Shown here piece by piece: positions 1 to 6,597 of a DNA stretch of 8,358 bases. The stretch is from Candidatus Pelagibacterales bacterium (lineage in GTDB: Bacteria > Pseudomonadota > Alphaproteobacteria > TMED109): contig PBIU01000003.1 in the NCBI GenBank assembly GCA_002720535.1, forward strand, positions 496,508-504,865. Direction: 5' to 3'. Position numbers and translations under genes: made by a program. The stretch's first letter is position 1, and every line of letters begins with the position of its first letter. The notes under the pieces are model-generated. The model was not told the origin of the DNA. It saw only the letters and a program-made list of their open reading frames with translations, and made no database searches.

Positions 1-995
1 CCTGCTGAACCATGGTCAGTTCCTAAACTAGTATTCTCAGGGACACGTCTACCAAATTCAGTCATAACTAATACAACCACATCATCAGCTCTTCCCATTC
101 TTTCAAGATCACTAATAAAACCTCTTATTGCGTCAGATGCATAAGTGAGAAGTCTTGTGTGTAAGTTATTTTGATGAACGTGCGTATCAAAAGCATTATC
201 TCTGAAAGCAGTATAATACAATCGAGTAGGCAGATCAGCTTCAATAAGAGCAGCAATTTTATCTAAATCTACAGCATCGATGCCGTAATCCACTTTGCGC
301 GTATATTTTGCCCATGCGTCGCTTATTAAATTAGACGATTGATTAGCGCTATTAGCTATTTCATTTAAAAACTCTCGAGATGAGTTAATGTCATTATCAT
401 TATTACTGTTTACTAATGTATTTAAAACATTTTTTTGTACATAAAAACCTTCTCTTTGATATCTTTCTGGGTGATCAAATACAATTGGAACATGCATTTT
501 AGATTTCACGGCTAGAGACTGAGTTTTATCTACATTAACTATAAAATTTTTATATGTAGAAGGAGCCATATGGTCTGCTAATCTTCCTATCCATCCATAT
601 TCTTCACCACTATTAGGGGCTGCAGTGTGCATATAGGCCATAGATGTAAAATGAGAAAATGATGGGTTGTCATATCCACACCCATGAATAATTGCCATCT
701 TACCTTCTTTATATAAAGCTTCTAATCCTACAATACCCGGATTAAAGCCAAAATAATCATCAATTTTTAATAGTTTATTTTCTTTTAAACCTATTTTAGG
801 TCTATGTTTATAATAATTATCATCTCCGTAAGGAACTATTGTATTTAATCCGTCATTTCCTCCGGATAGCTCTAGTACGACTAGTATCTTTCCATTTATT
901 GATTCGTTAGAAAGAGAATACTTCATAGGAGTTAGTGCTCCTATAGATGCTGCAGAAGCCGTTTTTAAAAATGTTCTTCTTTTAATATTTTTCAT
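1..995 (-). CDS. DUF1501 family protein, Tat-exported, C-terminus cut by window edge
   Basis: An open frame of 331 codons reads leftwards from ATG at 995 and leaves the window without a stop, so the C-terminal part is missing. The N-terminus has a twin-arginine signal (KRRTFLK, residues 5-11) followed by a short, weakly hydrophobic stretch, so export in folded form to the periplasm or envelope is predicted. Family hallmarks are the early ELSGGNDGLNT segment (about residues 43-53) and the late TEFGRR motif (312-317) followed by TDHG (326-329). DUF1501 proteins are, to my knowledge, grouped with the alkaline phosphatase/sulfatase fold. The early Asp and the late Asp-His would fit metal ligands of that fold, but this is inference and no substrate is known. 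The start is supported by AGGA (complement of 1004-1007) 8 bases upstream, inside the last codons of the DUF1800 gene. The gap is only 5 bases, so the two genes are very likely co-transcribed and translationally coupled. Confidence 0.9.
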   Translation of the reverse strand, partial: MKNIKRRTFLKTASAASIGALTPMKYSLSNESINGKILVVLELSGGNDGLNTIVPYGDDNYYKHRPKIGLKENKLLKIDDYFGFNPGIVGLEALYKEGKMAIIHGCGYDNPSFSHFTSMAYMHTAAPNSGEEYGWIGRLADHMAPSTYKNFIVNVDKTQSLAVKSKMHVPIVFDHPERYQREGFYVQKNVLNTLVNSNNDNDINSSREFLNEIANSANQSSNLISDAWAKYTRKVDYGIDAVDLDKIAALIEADLPTRLYYTAFRDNAFDTHVHQNNLHTRLLTYASDAIRGFISDLERMGRADDVVVLVMTEFGRRVPENTSLGTDHGSA

Positions 996-1000
996 AATTA

Positions 1001-2836
1001 TTATCCTAGCTGATATTCCGGCTGACTCATAATTAAATGTAAAACCATTTTAAGTGAGTCCTCTAAGTAAGTTTTAGCTTCAATAATGTTATTTGTTCCC
1101 AAATTATTATTTAAAAAGGAAATAATCATTGTTCGTTTTTCACTATTAATTTTTACAGTTAGAAATCTATTAATTAGATAATCTACGGCCTCAGAAGTAT
1201 TTTTTGCTCCACTATCTAAAACCATTTTTGTAAAATTAATATTGATAGTATCTCGAATTATTGGTTTTACTTTAGATACAGCCATTTGCCATCCTCTATA
1301 AGAACCATATCTAGTATTAAAGTCTTCATCTCTATCTGCCATCATATTTGCTTCAGACATCATCATCATAGAGTCACCTCCATTACTAGATTTAGTTGCA
1401 GTTGTTATGTCTGCTCCCTCTCTTATTGCTTTATGCATTACAATGATTTTCGGATCAGGTGAATAAAAGTCTTTATCAATAAAATCTATATCTGGATATA
1501 AAAAACTTCTTGCAAAATTACCTCTTTCCATAAGCAGTGCTGGAGTAATCCAACTTCTGCCACCTGCCCAACCAGCAACTGTTGGAGGCCAAAATAGCGT
1601 TTGCCCCATAGCGGTAGTAGATTGATTAAAGTCAGGAATACCTGGAGTATTATTTAAACCTAATTTTTTGTATGTAGATATAACTAATTCTACTGGAGAT
1701 TTAATATGTGATCCTCTGTTTTGTTCGCTGTAAAAATCTTTTGAGGAAAATATTGCTGCTAAAAGTGGTTTTAATTCAAAATTATTTTGCTCTAGTACAT
1801 GAGCATAGTCTGAAATTATATCATCATTTATATTTTCATTGACGAATTCTTTATATAATTTTTTTACTATGAATTTTGATGCCGCTTCTTGAGAAAGTAA
1901 TATATCTATTACATCTTCACCAGAGAAATTACCTGTTTTATTAAGAATGGTCTTGCTTTCATTATCATGTAGATCTTTATTTACTACGAACTCTAAGTCG
2001 TTAGTATTCCATCCTGTAAATGCTCGAGCGGCTTCTCTAATATCTTTCTCTTCATAATTACCAACTCCTAAAGTAAACAGTTCCATTATTTCTCTAGCAA
2101 AATTTTCGTTTGGAGATCCTTTTATATTCTGACCAGCATCCAAAAAGTATAACATGGCGGGGTCTTTTGCTACAGCAATTATTAAGTCTCTGAAATTACC
2201 AGTAGCATGGTTTCTAAAAGTTTCATTTTGTAATAATAATTTTCTATAATCTCGAACTTTTGTTTCATTATTGGCAAAGTGATTATGCCAGAATAAGGTC
2301 ATTTTTTCTTCTAATGGTCGAGGAGAGCTAATCATTCTATCTGCCCACCAATATGCAACTCTTTTTGTTTCTAACCTACTAGCTCTGAGCCAAAAGAAAA
2401 ATTTATTCACTATAGGTTGAAGTTTTCTATTACCAGATTCTTTCACTTTTATACCTAGAGCTTCACCTGTTTCTTTTGCTAATTTTGTTGTAGCAGGCCT
2501 GCTTGGAGGAAAGTTTATAAGTCCGGGGTCATGAATATCTGATTCATCAAATTCAGGCATTTCAGATACTGAAATATTTTCATAATATACAAGGTGTTCT
2601 ATGGCTTTTGATATACCAAGATTAAATAGAAATTTTATTTCTTCTGGGGTTCCTCCAAAACCTGCTCTTTCTAATAAATGTTTAGCTTTATTTATATCCC
2701 AATCTTGGTTTGTAATTGGTTCTATATTGCCATACCAACCCGAATTTTCTTTTGCCGAAATATTAAAAGAAAAGAGAAATAAAAATAAAAGAAAAAATAA
2801 TGTAATTTTTCTTATATTTAACCATATTAATTTCAT
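1001..2836 (-). CDS. DUF1800 family protein, Sec-exported
   Basis: The protein has 611 residues from ATG at 2836. It begins with a Sec-type signal peptide: a basic n-region, then a Leu/Phe-rich core, with probable cleavage after ISA (about residue 28). DUF1800 hallmarks appear in order: LLERAGFGGTPEEI (54-67), FWHNHF (182-187), a block from NENFAREIMELFTLG to GNY (243-261), REAARAFTGW (267-276) and LFWPPTVAGW (414-423). The fold and function of the family are uncharacterised; it is known mainly for travelling with DUF1501, as it does here. A longer reading from TTG at 2866 exists, but AAAGGA (complement of 2844-2849) lies 7 bases before the 2836 ATG and the signal peptide begins correctly there. 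An unusual Met-rich stretch lies at residues 490-499. The gene is first in a two-gene transcript and is divergent from the MFS gene. The family call is firm; the role is unknown, probably in the periplasm. Confidence 0.92.
   Translation of the reverse strand: MKLIWLNIRKITLFFLLFLFLFSFNISAKENSGWYGNIEPITNQDWDINKAKHLLERAGFGGTPEEIKFLFNLGISKAIEHLVYYENISVSEMPEFDESDIHDPGLINFPPSRPATTKLAKETGEALGIKVKESGNRKLQPIVNKFFFWLRASRLETKRVAYWWADRMISSPRPLEEKMTLFWHNHFANNETKVRDYRKLLLQNETFRNHATGNFRDLIIAVAKDPAMLYFLDAGQNIKGSPNENFAREIMELFTLGVGNYEEKDIREAARAFTGWNTNDLEFVVNKDLHDNESKTILNKTGNFSGEDVIDILLSQEAASKFIVKKLYKEFVNENINDDIISDYAHVLEQNNFELKPLLAAIFSSKDFYSEQNRGSHIKSPVELVISTYKKLGLNNTPGIPDFNQSTTAMGQTLFWPPTVAGWAGGRSWITPALLMERGNFARSFLYPDIDFIDKDFYSPDPKIIVMHKAIREGADITTATKSSNGGDSMMMMSEANMMADRDEDFNTRYGSYRGWQMAVSKVKPIIRDTININFTKMVLDSGAKNTSEAVDYLINRFLTVKINSEKRTMIISFLNNNLGTNNIIEAKTYLEDSLKMVLHLIMSQPEYQLG
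1004..1007 (-). promoter_or_regulatory. Ribosome binding site of the DUF1501 gene, inside the DUF1800 3' end
   Basis: On the minus strand AGGA is followed by 8 bases and ATG at 995. The site lies in the last sense codons of the DUF1800 gene, immediately before its TAA, which suggests translational coupling of the pair. Confidence 0.6.
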
Positions 2837-2935
2837 AAAAAAATCCTTTGTAATTTTGCAATACAATCTATCATAAAACTTTATTTATAAAACAAAAATA
2901 TATCAATTTAATATTTATTTATGTAATAAGACTTT
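2837..2935. promoter_or_regulatory. Divergent AT-rich promoter region between DUF1800 and MFS genes
   Basis: Ninety-nine bases separate the two divergent start codons and must hold promoters for both transcripts unless one is read from elsewhere. On the minus strand TATGAT (complement of 2870-2875) is a good -10 candidate for the DUF1800/DUF1501 transcript, but no convincing -35 sits at the right distance. On the plus strand TTGCAA (2856-2861) resembles a -35, but no well-spaced -10 follows. No clear operator dyad was found. The assignment rests on gene layout more than on the boxes. Confidence 0.5.
2844..2849 (-). promoter_or_regulatory. Ribosome binding site that fixes the DUF1800 start
   Basis: On the minus strand the sequence reads AAAGGA, then seven T, then ATG at 2836. 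This spacing favours the 2836 ATG over the in-frame TTG at 2866, which would add ten residues in front of a normal signal peptide. Confidence 0.7.
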
Positions 2936-4162
2936 ATGTTAAAATATAAAAACCAGTTTTTCTATATTATGCTTGTATTATGTGCTGGTTATACAGTAAG
3001 CCAATTTCTTCGCACATCTGTAGGAGTATTATCTCCTAATTTAATGCATGATTTTAATATAAACCCAAATAATATGGGTTTATTAGGTGGTGTATTTTTT
3101 CTTTCTTTTGCAATTTTTCAAATTCCTGCTGGTATTTTAATAGATAAGTATGGACCAAGAAAAGTAATGTCCGTTGTGATTACATTTGCAGTGTTGGGCT
3201 CAATAATATTTGCTTTATCTAATTCTTTTTACACTCTTTTAATTGGTAGGGTTTTAATGGGTTTAGGATGTTCAATATGCCTTATGGGGTCACTGGTTCT
3301 TATTACTAGATGGACAGATAGTGATCAATTTTCTAAATTAGCTGGAATTATTTTAGCTGTAGGAGGAATAGGTGGATTATTAGCTACTACTCCATTATCA
3401 TATTTTTCTGAATTATTTGGTTGGAGGTTATCATTTTGGCTAGCTGCAGTCGTAACTTTTTGTGTAATGCTACTTTATTATTTTATATTAGAAGATAGAA
3501 AGAATGATCTAATTCTAAATAGATCAAATGAGACTATATCTCTAAAAAACTTACTTTTTATATTAAAGGAAAGAAATTTTAAATTTATGATACCTATGTC
3601 GCTTATGAGTTATTCTTCAATGGTAGCAATATTAGGATTGTGGGGCGCTCCATATTTAAAGGATATACATGGATTAGACAGTTTTGAAAGAGGAAAAATT
3701 TTAATGTTAATGGCAATAAGTTGGAATATTGGATCATTTGTTTTTGGTAGATTAAGAAGTATATTTGGCAATTACAAAAATGTTGTAATATTTGGTGCTT
3801 CAGGTGTAATTATTCTACTTTTCATTCTTTCCATAATTACAGAAATTAATAGTATATATCTGCATATATTGTTTTGTATATTAGGTTTTTTTGGAGCATT
3901 TAGTGTAGCTTTAATATCTCATTATCAGGTCCTTTTTGATAAAGAGTATATGGGAAGAGCCTTATCAACGGCGAACTTTTTTAATTTTGGTGGAGTTTTT
4001 TTTGTTCAATGGCTGACAGGAAAAATAATATATTTAATGGGAGGTGATTCTACGGGTGCTCCTATAGAGGCATATAGGCTGGCATTTTTATTTGTTGCAA
4101 TTTTATTATTAATTTCTTTATGTATATACTTATTTTCTAATGAAAAGAAAAAAAGTTTTTAA
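2936..4162 (+). CDS. Major facilitator superfamily transporter
   Basis: This 408-residue protein is strongly hydrophobic throughout, with a pattern that fits twelve membrane helices, and has the usual MFS length. It carries MFS motif A in the loop after helix 2 (DKYGPRK, residues 70-76), a motif B-like segment in helix 4 (IGRVLMGLGCS, about 103-113) and GWRLSFWLAAV (162-172) at the start of helix 6. An Arg in the first helix region (FLRTSVGV, 24-31) resembles organic-anion and sugar-acid MFS carriers, which only hints at substrate class. It should act in the inner membrane as a proton-linked carrier; import or export cannot be decided. The upstream ribosome site is weak (TAAG about 7 bases before ATG). 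It is the first gene of a run with the downstream dehydrogenase (42-base gap) and aldolase-like gene, so its substrate may be what those enzymes process. Confidence 0.9.
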   Translation: MLKYKNQFFYIMLVLCAGYTVSQFLRTSVGVLSPNLMHDFNINPNNMGLLGGVFFLSFAIFQIPAGILIDKYGPRKVMSVVITFAVLGSIIFALSNSFYTLLIGRVLMGLGCSICLMGSLVLITRWTDSDQFSKLAGIILAVGGIGGLLATTPLSYFSELFGWRLSFWLAAVVTFCVMLLYYFILEDRKNDLILNRSNETISLKNLLFILKERNFKFMIPMSLMSYSSMVAILGLWGAPYLKDIHGLDSFERGKILMLMAISWNIGSFVFGRLRSIFGNYKNVVIFGASGVIILLFILSIITEINSIYLHILFCILGFFGAFSVALISHYQVLFDKEYMGRALSTANFFNFGGVFFVQWLTGKIIYLMGGDSTGAPIEAYRLAFLFVAILLLISLCIYLFSNEKKKSF

Positions 4163-4190
4163 TTTTATAAATTTATATATATAGTTCATC

Positions 4191-4198
4191 GAGGGAGA
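4191..4198 (+). promoter_or_regulatory. Strong ribosome binding site of the alcohol dehydrogenase gene
   Basis: GAGGGAGA stands 6 bases before the ATG at 4205. It is far stronger than the sites of the two neighbouring genes in the same run, which suggests that the dehydrogenase is the best translated of the three. Confidence 0.7.
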
Positions 4199-4204
4199 GC
4201 ACTT

Positions 4205-5347
4205 ATGAATAAATCTATTAAATCTCGAGCAGCGGTTTTATTTGATATGGGTTTACCTAGACCCTTTTCAAAGAGTAAACCTATAAAAGTTATAGATATA
4301 GATGTTGACCCGCCAGGATTTGATGAGGTTTTAGTGAAAGTATCAGCAGCTGGTTTATGTCATTCTGATTTATCCGTTGTAAATGGCAATAGACCTAGAG
4401 CAATGCCTATGGTTTTAGGGCATGAAGGGTCAGGAGTTGTTGCAGCAATTGGTGAAGGAGTTGAAAATTTTAAAATTGGTGATCATGTAGTATTTGTTTT
4501 TGTTCCTTCTTGTGGAAAATGTATTCCTTGTAAAGAAGGTAGGCCAGCATTGTGTGATCCTGGTTTAGCTGCAGGAGGAGCTGGTACACTTTTGTCTGGA
4601 GAAAAAAGATTTAGATTGAATGGAGATTTTATAAATCATCAAGTTGGAGTGTCTTGTTTTTCGGAATTTACCGTGGTTTCTTCAAAGTCTCTAGTAAAAG
4701 TTGATCAATCTCTTCCATTAGATGAGGCAGCATTATTTGGATGTGCAGTTATAACAGGAGCTGGAGCAGTTTTTAATACAGCTAAAATTAGGGTTGGATC
4801 TACAGTTGCAGTTGTTGGTCTTGGAGGCACTGGTTTGGCCGCTTTAATTGGTGCTAAAGCTGCAGGTGCATCTAAAATTATTGGTATTGATCTATTAGAA
4901 GACAAGCTACACATTGCCAAACAGTTAGGAGCAAATGAAGTATATAAAGCAGATGACCCTAGTTTAATAGAAAATTTAAAAAATTATACTAACGGCGGTG
5001 TAAATTTTTCTTTTGAATGTGTAGGCTCAGAGAAAGCAATGGAATTAGCATATAAAATTTTAAGGCGAGGTGGAACAACGGTTTCATCTGGTTTATCACA
5101 TCCAGATAAAAATTTTTCTATACAACATGTAGATTTGGTTGCAGGAGAAAAAGTAATAAAAGGTTCTTTTTTAGGAAGTTGTGTTCCTGACAGAGATATT
5201 CCTGCTTATATAGAACTTTACAAATCAGGAAGATTAGAGGTAGATAGATTAATGAGTGACCATATATCATTGGAAATAATAAATGAGGGATTTGATAAAT
5301 TATCGGAAGGTTCTACAGTTAGACAAGTTATTATGTTTGATAATTAG
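4205..5347 (+). CDS. Zinc-dependent alcohol dehydrogenase (MDR superfamily), NAD-type
   Basis: This 380-residue cytoplasmic enzyme has the full medium-chain zinc dehydrogenase plan. Catalytic zinc ligands are C52 (GLCHSD), H73-E74 (GHEGSGVV) and C180 (FGCAVITG); S54 fits the proton-relay position. Structural zinc ligands are C103, C106, C109 and C117. The Rossmann motif GLGGTG spans 205-210, and D229 at the end of the second strand (IGIDLLEDK) points to NAD rather than NADP. It should oxidise an alcohol to an aldehyde or ketone, or the reverse; length and structural-zinc site resemble class I-III alcohol dehydrogenases more than sorbitol dehydrogenases or quinone reductases. The substrate cannot be read from the sequence. 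It lies 42 bases after the MFS gene and 9 before the aldolase-like gene on the same strand, so an operon is likely. All key residues are present and there is no frame damage. Confidence 0.93.
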   Translation: MNKSIKSRAAVLFDMGLPRPFSKSKPIKVIDIDVDPPGFDEVLVKVSAAGLCHSDLSVVNGNRPRAMPMVLGHEGSGVVAAIGEGVENFKIGDHVVFVFVPSCGKCIPCKEGRPALCDPGLAAGGAGTLLSGEKRFRLNGDFINHQVGVSCFSEFTVVSSKSLVKVDQSLPLDEAALFGCAVITGAGAVFNTAKIRVGSTVAVVGLGGTGLAALIGAKAAGASKIIGIDLLEDKLHIAKQLGANEVYKADDPSLIENLKNYTNGGVNFSFECVGSEKAMELAYKILRRGGTTVSSGLSHPDKNFSIQHVDLVAGEKVIKGSFLGSCVPDRDIPAYIELYKSGRLEVDRLMSDHISLEIINEGFDKLSEGSTVRQVIMFDN

Positions 5348-5356
5348 AAAAAAAAT

Positions 5357-6100
5357 ATGGATCAAATTGAATTAAATGCTCGACAAGATTTAGCTGCGGC
5401 ATATAGGCTAGCAGATTATTTTGGTTTTTCAGAAGGTATAGATAATCATCTGTCATTATCTTTACCTAATCAAGAAGATAAATATTTATTAATACCTTAT
5501 GGATTGCATTGGTCTGAAGTTACCGCTTCTTCTTTATTAGTTGTTGATGGAGAAGGAAAAAAAATATCGGGTGAAGGTTATGCTGAACCTACTGCGTTTT
5601 TAATACATGGAGCAATTCATAATGCAAATAAAAAAAATAAGTGTGTAATGCATACACATATGGAGTCTGCTTTAGCAATAACAATGATAGAAAAAGGAAG
5701 ACTTCTTATGGCTGATCAAAATGCTTGTAGATTTTATAATAGTATTTCTTATTTAGATGAATATGAAGGATTAGTTTTAGATAAACATACAGCAAAACCC
5801 ATTGGTGATTCGATGAAAGAATCAGATGTGTTATTTTTATCAAATCATGGAGTTATAGTAACTGGTAATAATGTTTATGAGGCTTGGGAATCGCTTTATT
5901 ATCTAGAAAAGGCTTGTAGAGCTCAAATTTTAGCGATGTCATTAGGAAAAAAAATTAAGTCTATAAATGGTCAGATAGCTAAAAAAGTATCTAATCAAGT
6001 CAAAGAAGAAGCTTCAGGAGAATCTGCTAATTCATTTAGACATTTTGAAGCATTAAAAAGACTATTAATATCTAATGGTCATGAAGATTACTTAGATTAA
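5357..6100 (+). CDS. Class II aldolase/adducin family protein
   Basis: This 247-residue protein has the class II aldolase/adducin head fold. The zinc-binding HTH motif is at H99 and H101 (CVMHTHME) and the third His at H164 (SNHG). GYAEPTAFLIHGAIH (74-88) aligns with the segment that in fuculose-phosphate aldolase holds the catalytic Glu. Here that position appears to be F81, so classical phosphate-sugar aldol cleavage is doubtful. A subgroup of this family with the same TA-x-x-IH-x-x-IH pattern is common and poorly characterised; decarboxylase, epimerase or other zinc-dependent chemistry on hydroxy acids or sugars is possible. The gene starts 9 bases after the dehydrogenase stop with almost no ribosome site (only an A-rich stretch), which suggests translation coupled to the upstream gene. 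The dehydrogenase-aldolase pairing suggests a short catabolic step on an imported hydroxylated compound, which is inference. Confidence 0.88.
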   Translation: MDQIELNARQDLAAAYRLADYFGFSEGIDNHLSLSLPNQEDKYLLIPYGLHWSEVTASSLLVVDGEGKKISGEGYAEPTAFLIHGAIHNANKKNKCVMHTHMESALAITMIEKGRLLMADQNACRFYNSISYLDEYEGLVLDKHTAKPIGDSMKESDVLFLSNHGVIVTGNNVYEAWESLYYLEKACRAQILAMSLGKKIKSINGQIAKKVSNQVKEEASGESANSFRHFEALKRLLISNGHEDYLD

Positions 6101-6108
6101 TTTTTTTT
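6070..6108 (+). terminator. Possible weak terminator at the convergent gene junction
   Basis: ATCTAA (6070-6075) and TTAGAT (6092-6097) can form a six-pair stem with a 16-base loop, followed shortly by eight T (6101-6108). The stem lies in the last codons of the aldolase-like gene and is A+T-rich, so it would be weak. Placement at the end of the three-gene run fits termination. A T-run on the other strand is only partial, so use by the convergent gene is less clear. Confidence 0.3.
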
Positions 6109-6113
6109 AATAA

Positions 6114-6434
6114 TTATTTTTTTGATTTAGCTTTTGTTTTATTTCCAGTTTTACTAGGTAATGCTGAGAAAGGATATGGCTTTTGATCGGTTTGATATGT
6201 TATATAATCAAAAATTTGAACTATATACACAATAATTTGATTTGATAAGTTTACTAATCTTGCATTTGGTATTCCCTCGAATAATTGGAACCCAAATTGA
6301 ATAACTGATAGGGCCAACAATGGCCATATTAAAATATAAGCAACTATTCCAAAAGCAACCATGTATAAAAGTCTAATTAAAGCAGGGTTAAAATTAGGTT
6401 TATTAATATTAAATTTTTTTAAATTACTTATCAT
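6114..6434 (-). CDS. DUF4389 family small membrane protein
   Basis: This 106-residue protein has one long hydrophobic segment (about residues 20-52) and a second amphipathic helix (about 66-80). The block FEGIPNARLVNLSNQI (52-67), continuing to TYQTDQKPYPFSALP (79-93), matches what I recall of DUF4389: a membrane helix, an EPN-like turn, a Y-rich helix, then the E/Q-KPFPF-x-x-P ending. The family has no established function. The C-terminal tail is Lys-rich (KTGNKTKAKSKK), presumably cytoplasmic by the positive-inside rule. The start at 6434 has a modest GGATC-like ribosome site 5-8 bases upstream and a plausible promoter just beyond. It converges on the aldolase-like gene with a 13-base gap and is divergent from the dehydrogenase small subunit gene, so it is its own transcription unit in this window. 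The family call rests on remembered motif resemblance. Confidence 0.78.
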   Translation of the reverse strand: MISNLKKFNINKPNFNPALIRLLYMVAFGIVAYILIWPLLALSVIQFGFQLFEGIPNARLVNLSNQIIVYIVQIFDYITYQTDQKPYPFSALPSKTGNKTKAKSKK

Positions 6435-6453
6435 ATTGATCCAAACATAAATT

Positions 6454-6481
6454 ATTCTATATAAAAAAATTTGTTGGTCAA
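6454..6481 (-). promoter_or_regulatory. Candidate sigma-70 promoter for the DUF4389 gene
   Basis: On the minus strand TTGACC (complement of 6476-6481) and TAGAAT (complement of 6454-6459) are separated by 16 bases, close to the TTGACA/TATAAT consensus. Transcription would begin near 6447, leaving a leader of only about 13 bases that still contains the GGATC ribosome site. Matches to consensus are good, but the region is AT-rich and chance hits are common. Confidence 0.4.
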
Positions 6482-6555
6482 ATACCTATACATATAAAAT
6501 TATTATATAAAATGCTTGTCTAAGAATTCTTTTTATGCAAACCTTTTCAATACAT

Positions 6556-6573
6556 AAATATTATTTAATATTT
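6556..6573. repeat. Perfect 18-base dyad before the dehydrogenase small subunit gene
   Basis: AAATATTA (6556-6563) and TAATATTT (6566-6573) are exact inverted repeats around a 2-base centre. The dyad lies 10 bases upstream of the ribosome binding site at 6584. It could be an operator for a dimeric regulator or a weak leader hairpin. It contains only A and T in an AT-rich spacer, so coincidence is a serious alternative. No clear -35/-10 pair for the rightward transcript was found in the 163-base spacer around it. Confidence 0.35.
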
Positions 6574-6583
6574 TTATTTTCTT

Positions 6584-6590
6584 GGGAGGA
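6584..6590 (+). promoter_or_regulatory. Strong ribosome binding site of the subunit 3 gene
   Basis: GGGAGGA lies 7 bases before the ATG at 6598. It is the closest match to the anti-Shine-Dalgarno sequence in the window and fixes the start, which also places the twin-arginine motif at residues 7-8. Confidence 0.8.
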
Positions 6591-6597
6591 AAAATAA

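Noticed and set aside
1358..1369. CAT triplet repeat as a microsatellite or His-rich coding stretch
   Set aside because: Only four units long and inside a well-supported minus-strand gene, where it encodes four Met; reported instead as a protein feature.
2837..2866. Longer DUF1800 start at TTG 2866
   Set aside because: It would add ten residues before a normal Sec signal peptide, and the AAAGGA ribosome site would lie inside the gene; the 2836 ATG is better on both counts.
2601..2876. A 91-codon plus-strand open frame
   Set aside because: It lies almost wholly inside the N-terminal coding part of the DUF1800 gene on the other strand, has no ribosome site and no recognisable protein features.
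4705..4920. A 71-codon minus-strand open frame
   Set aside because: It is the antisense of the alcohol dehydrogenase Rossmann region; its Ala/Pro-rich composition is what the complement of Gly/Ala-rich codons gives.
6522..6531. Ten-base palindrome AAGAATTCTT as an operator
   Set aside because: It is short, has no spacing relation to any clear promoter, and such palindromes are expected by chance in AT-rich spacer DNA.
6435..6597. A rightward -35/-10 promoter for the dehydrogenase genes
   Set aside because: Several TATAAA/TATTAT and TTG-like hexamers exist, but none pair at 16-18 bases, so no specific promoter is called on the plus strand.
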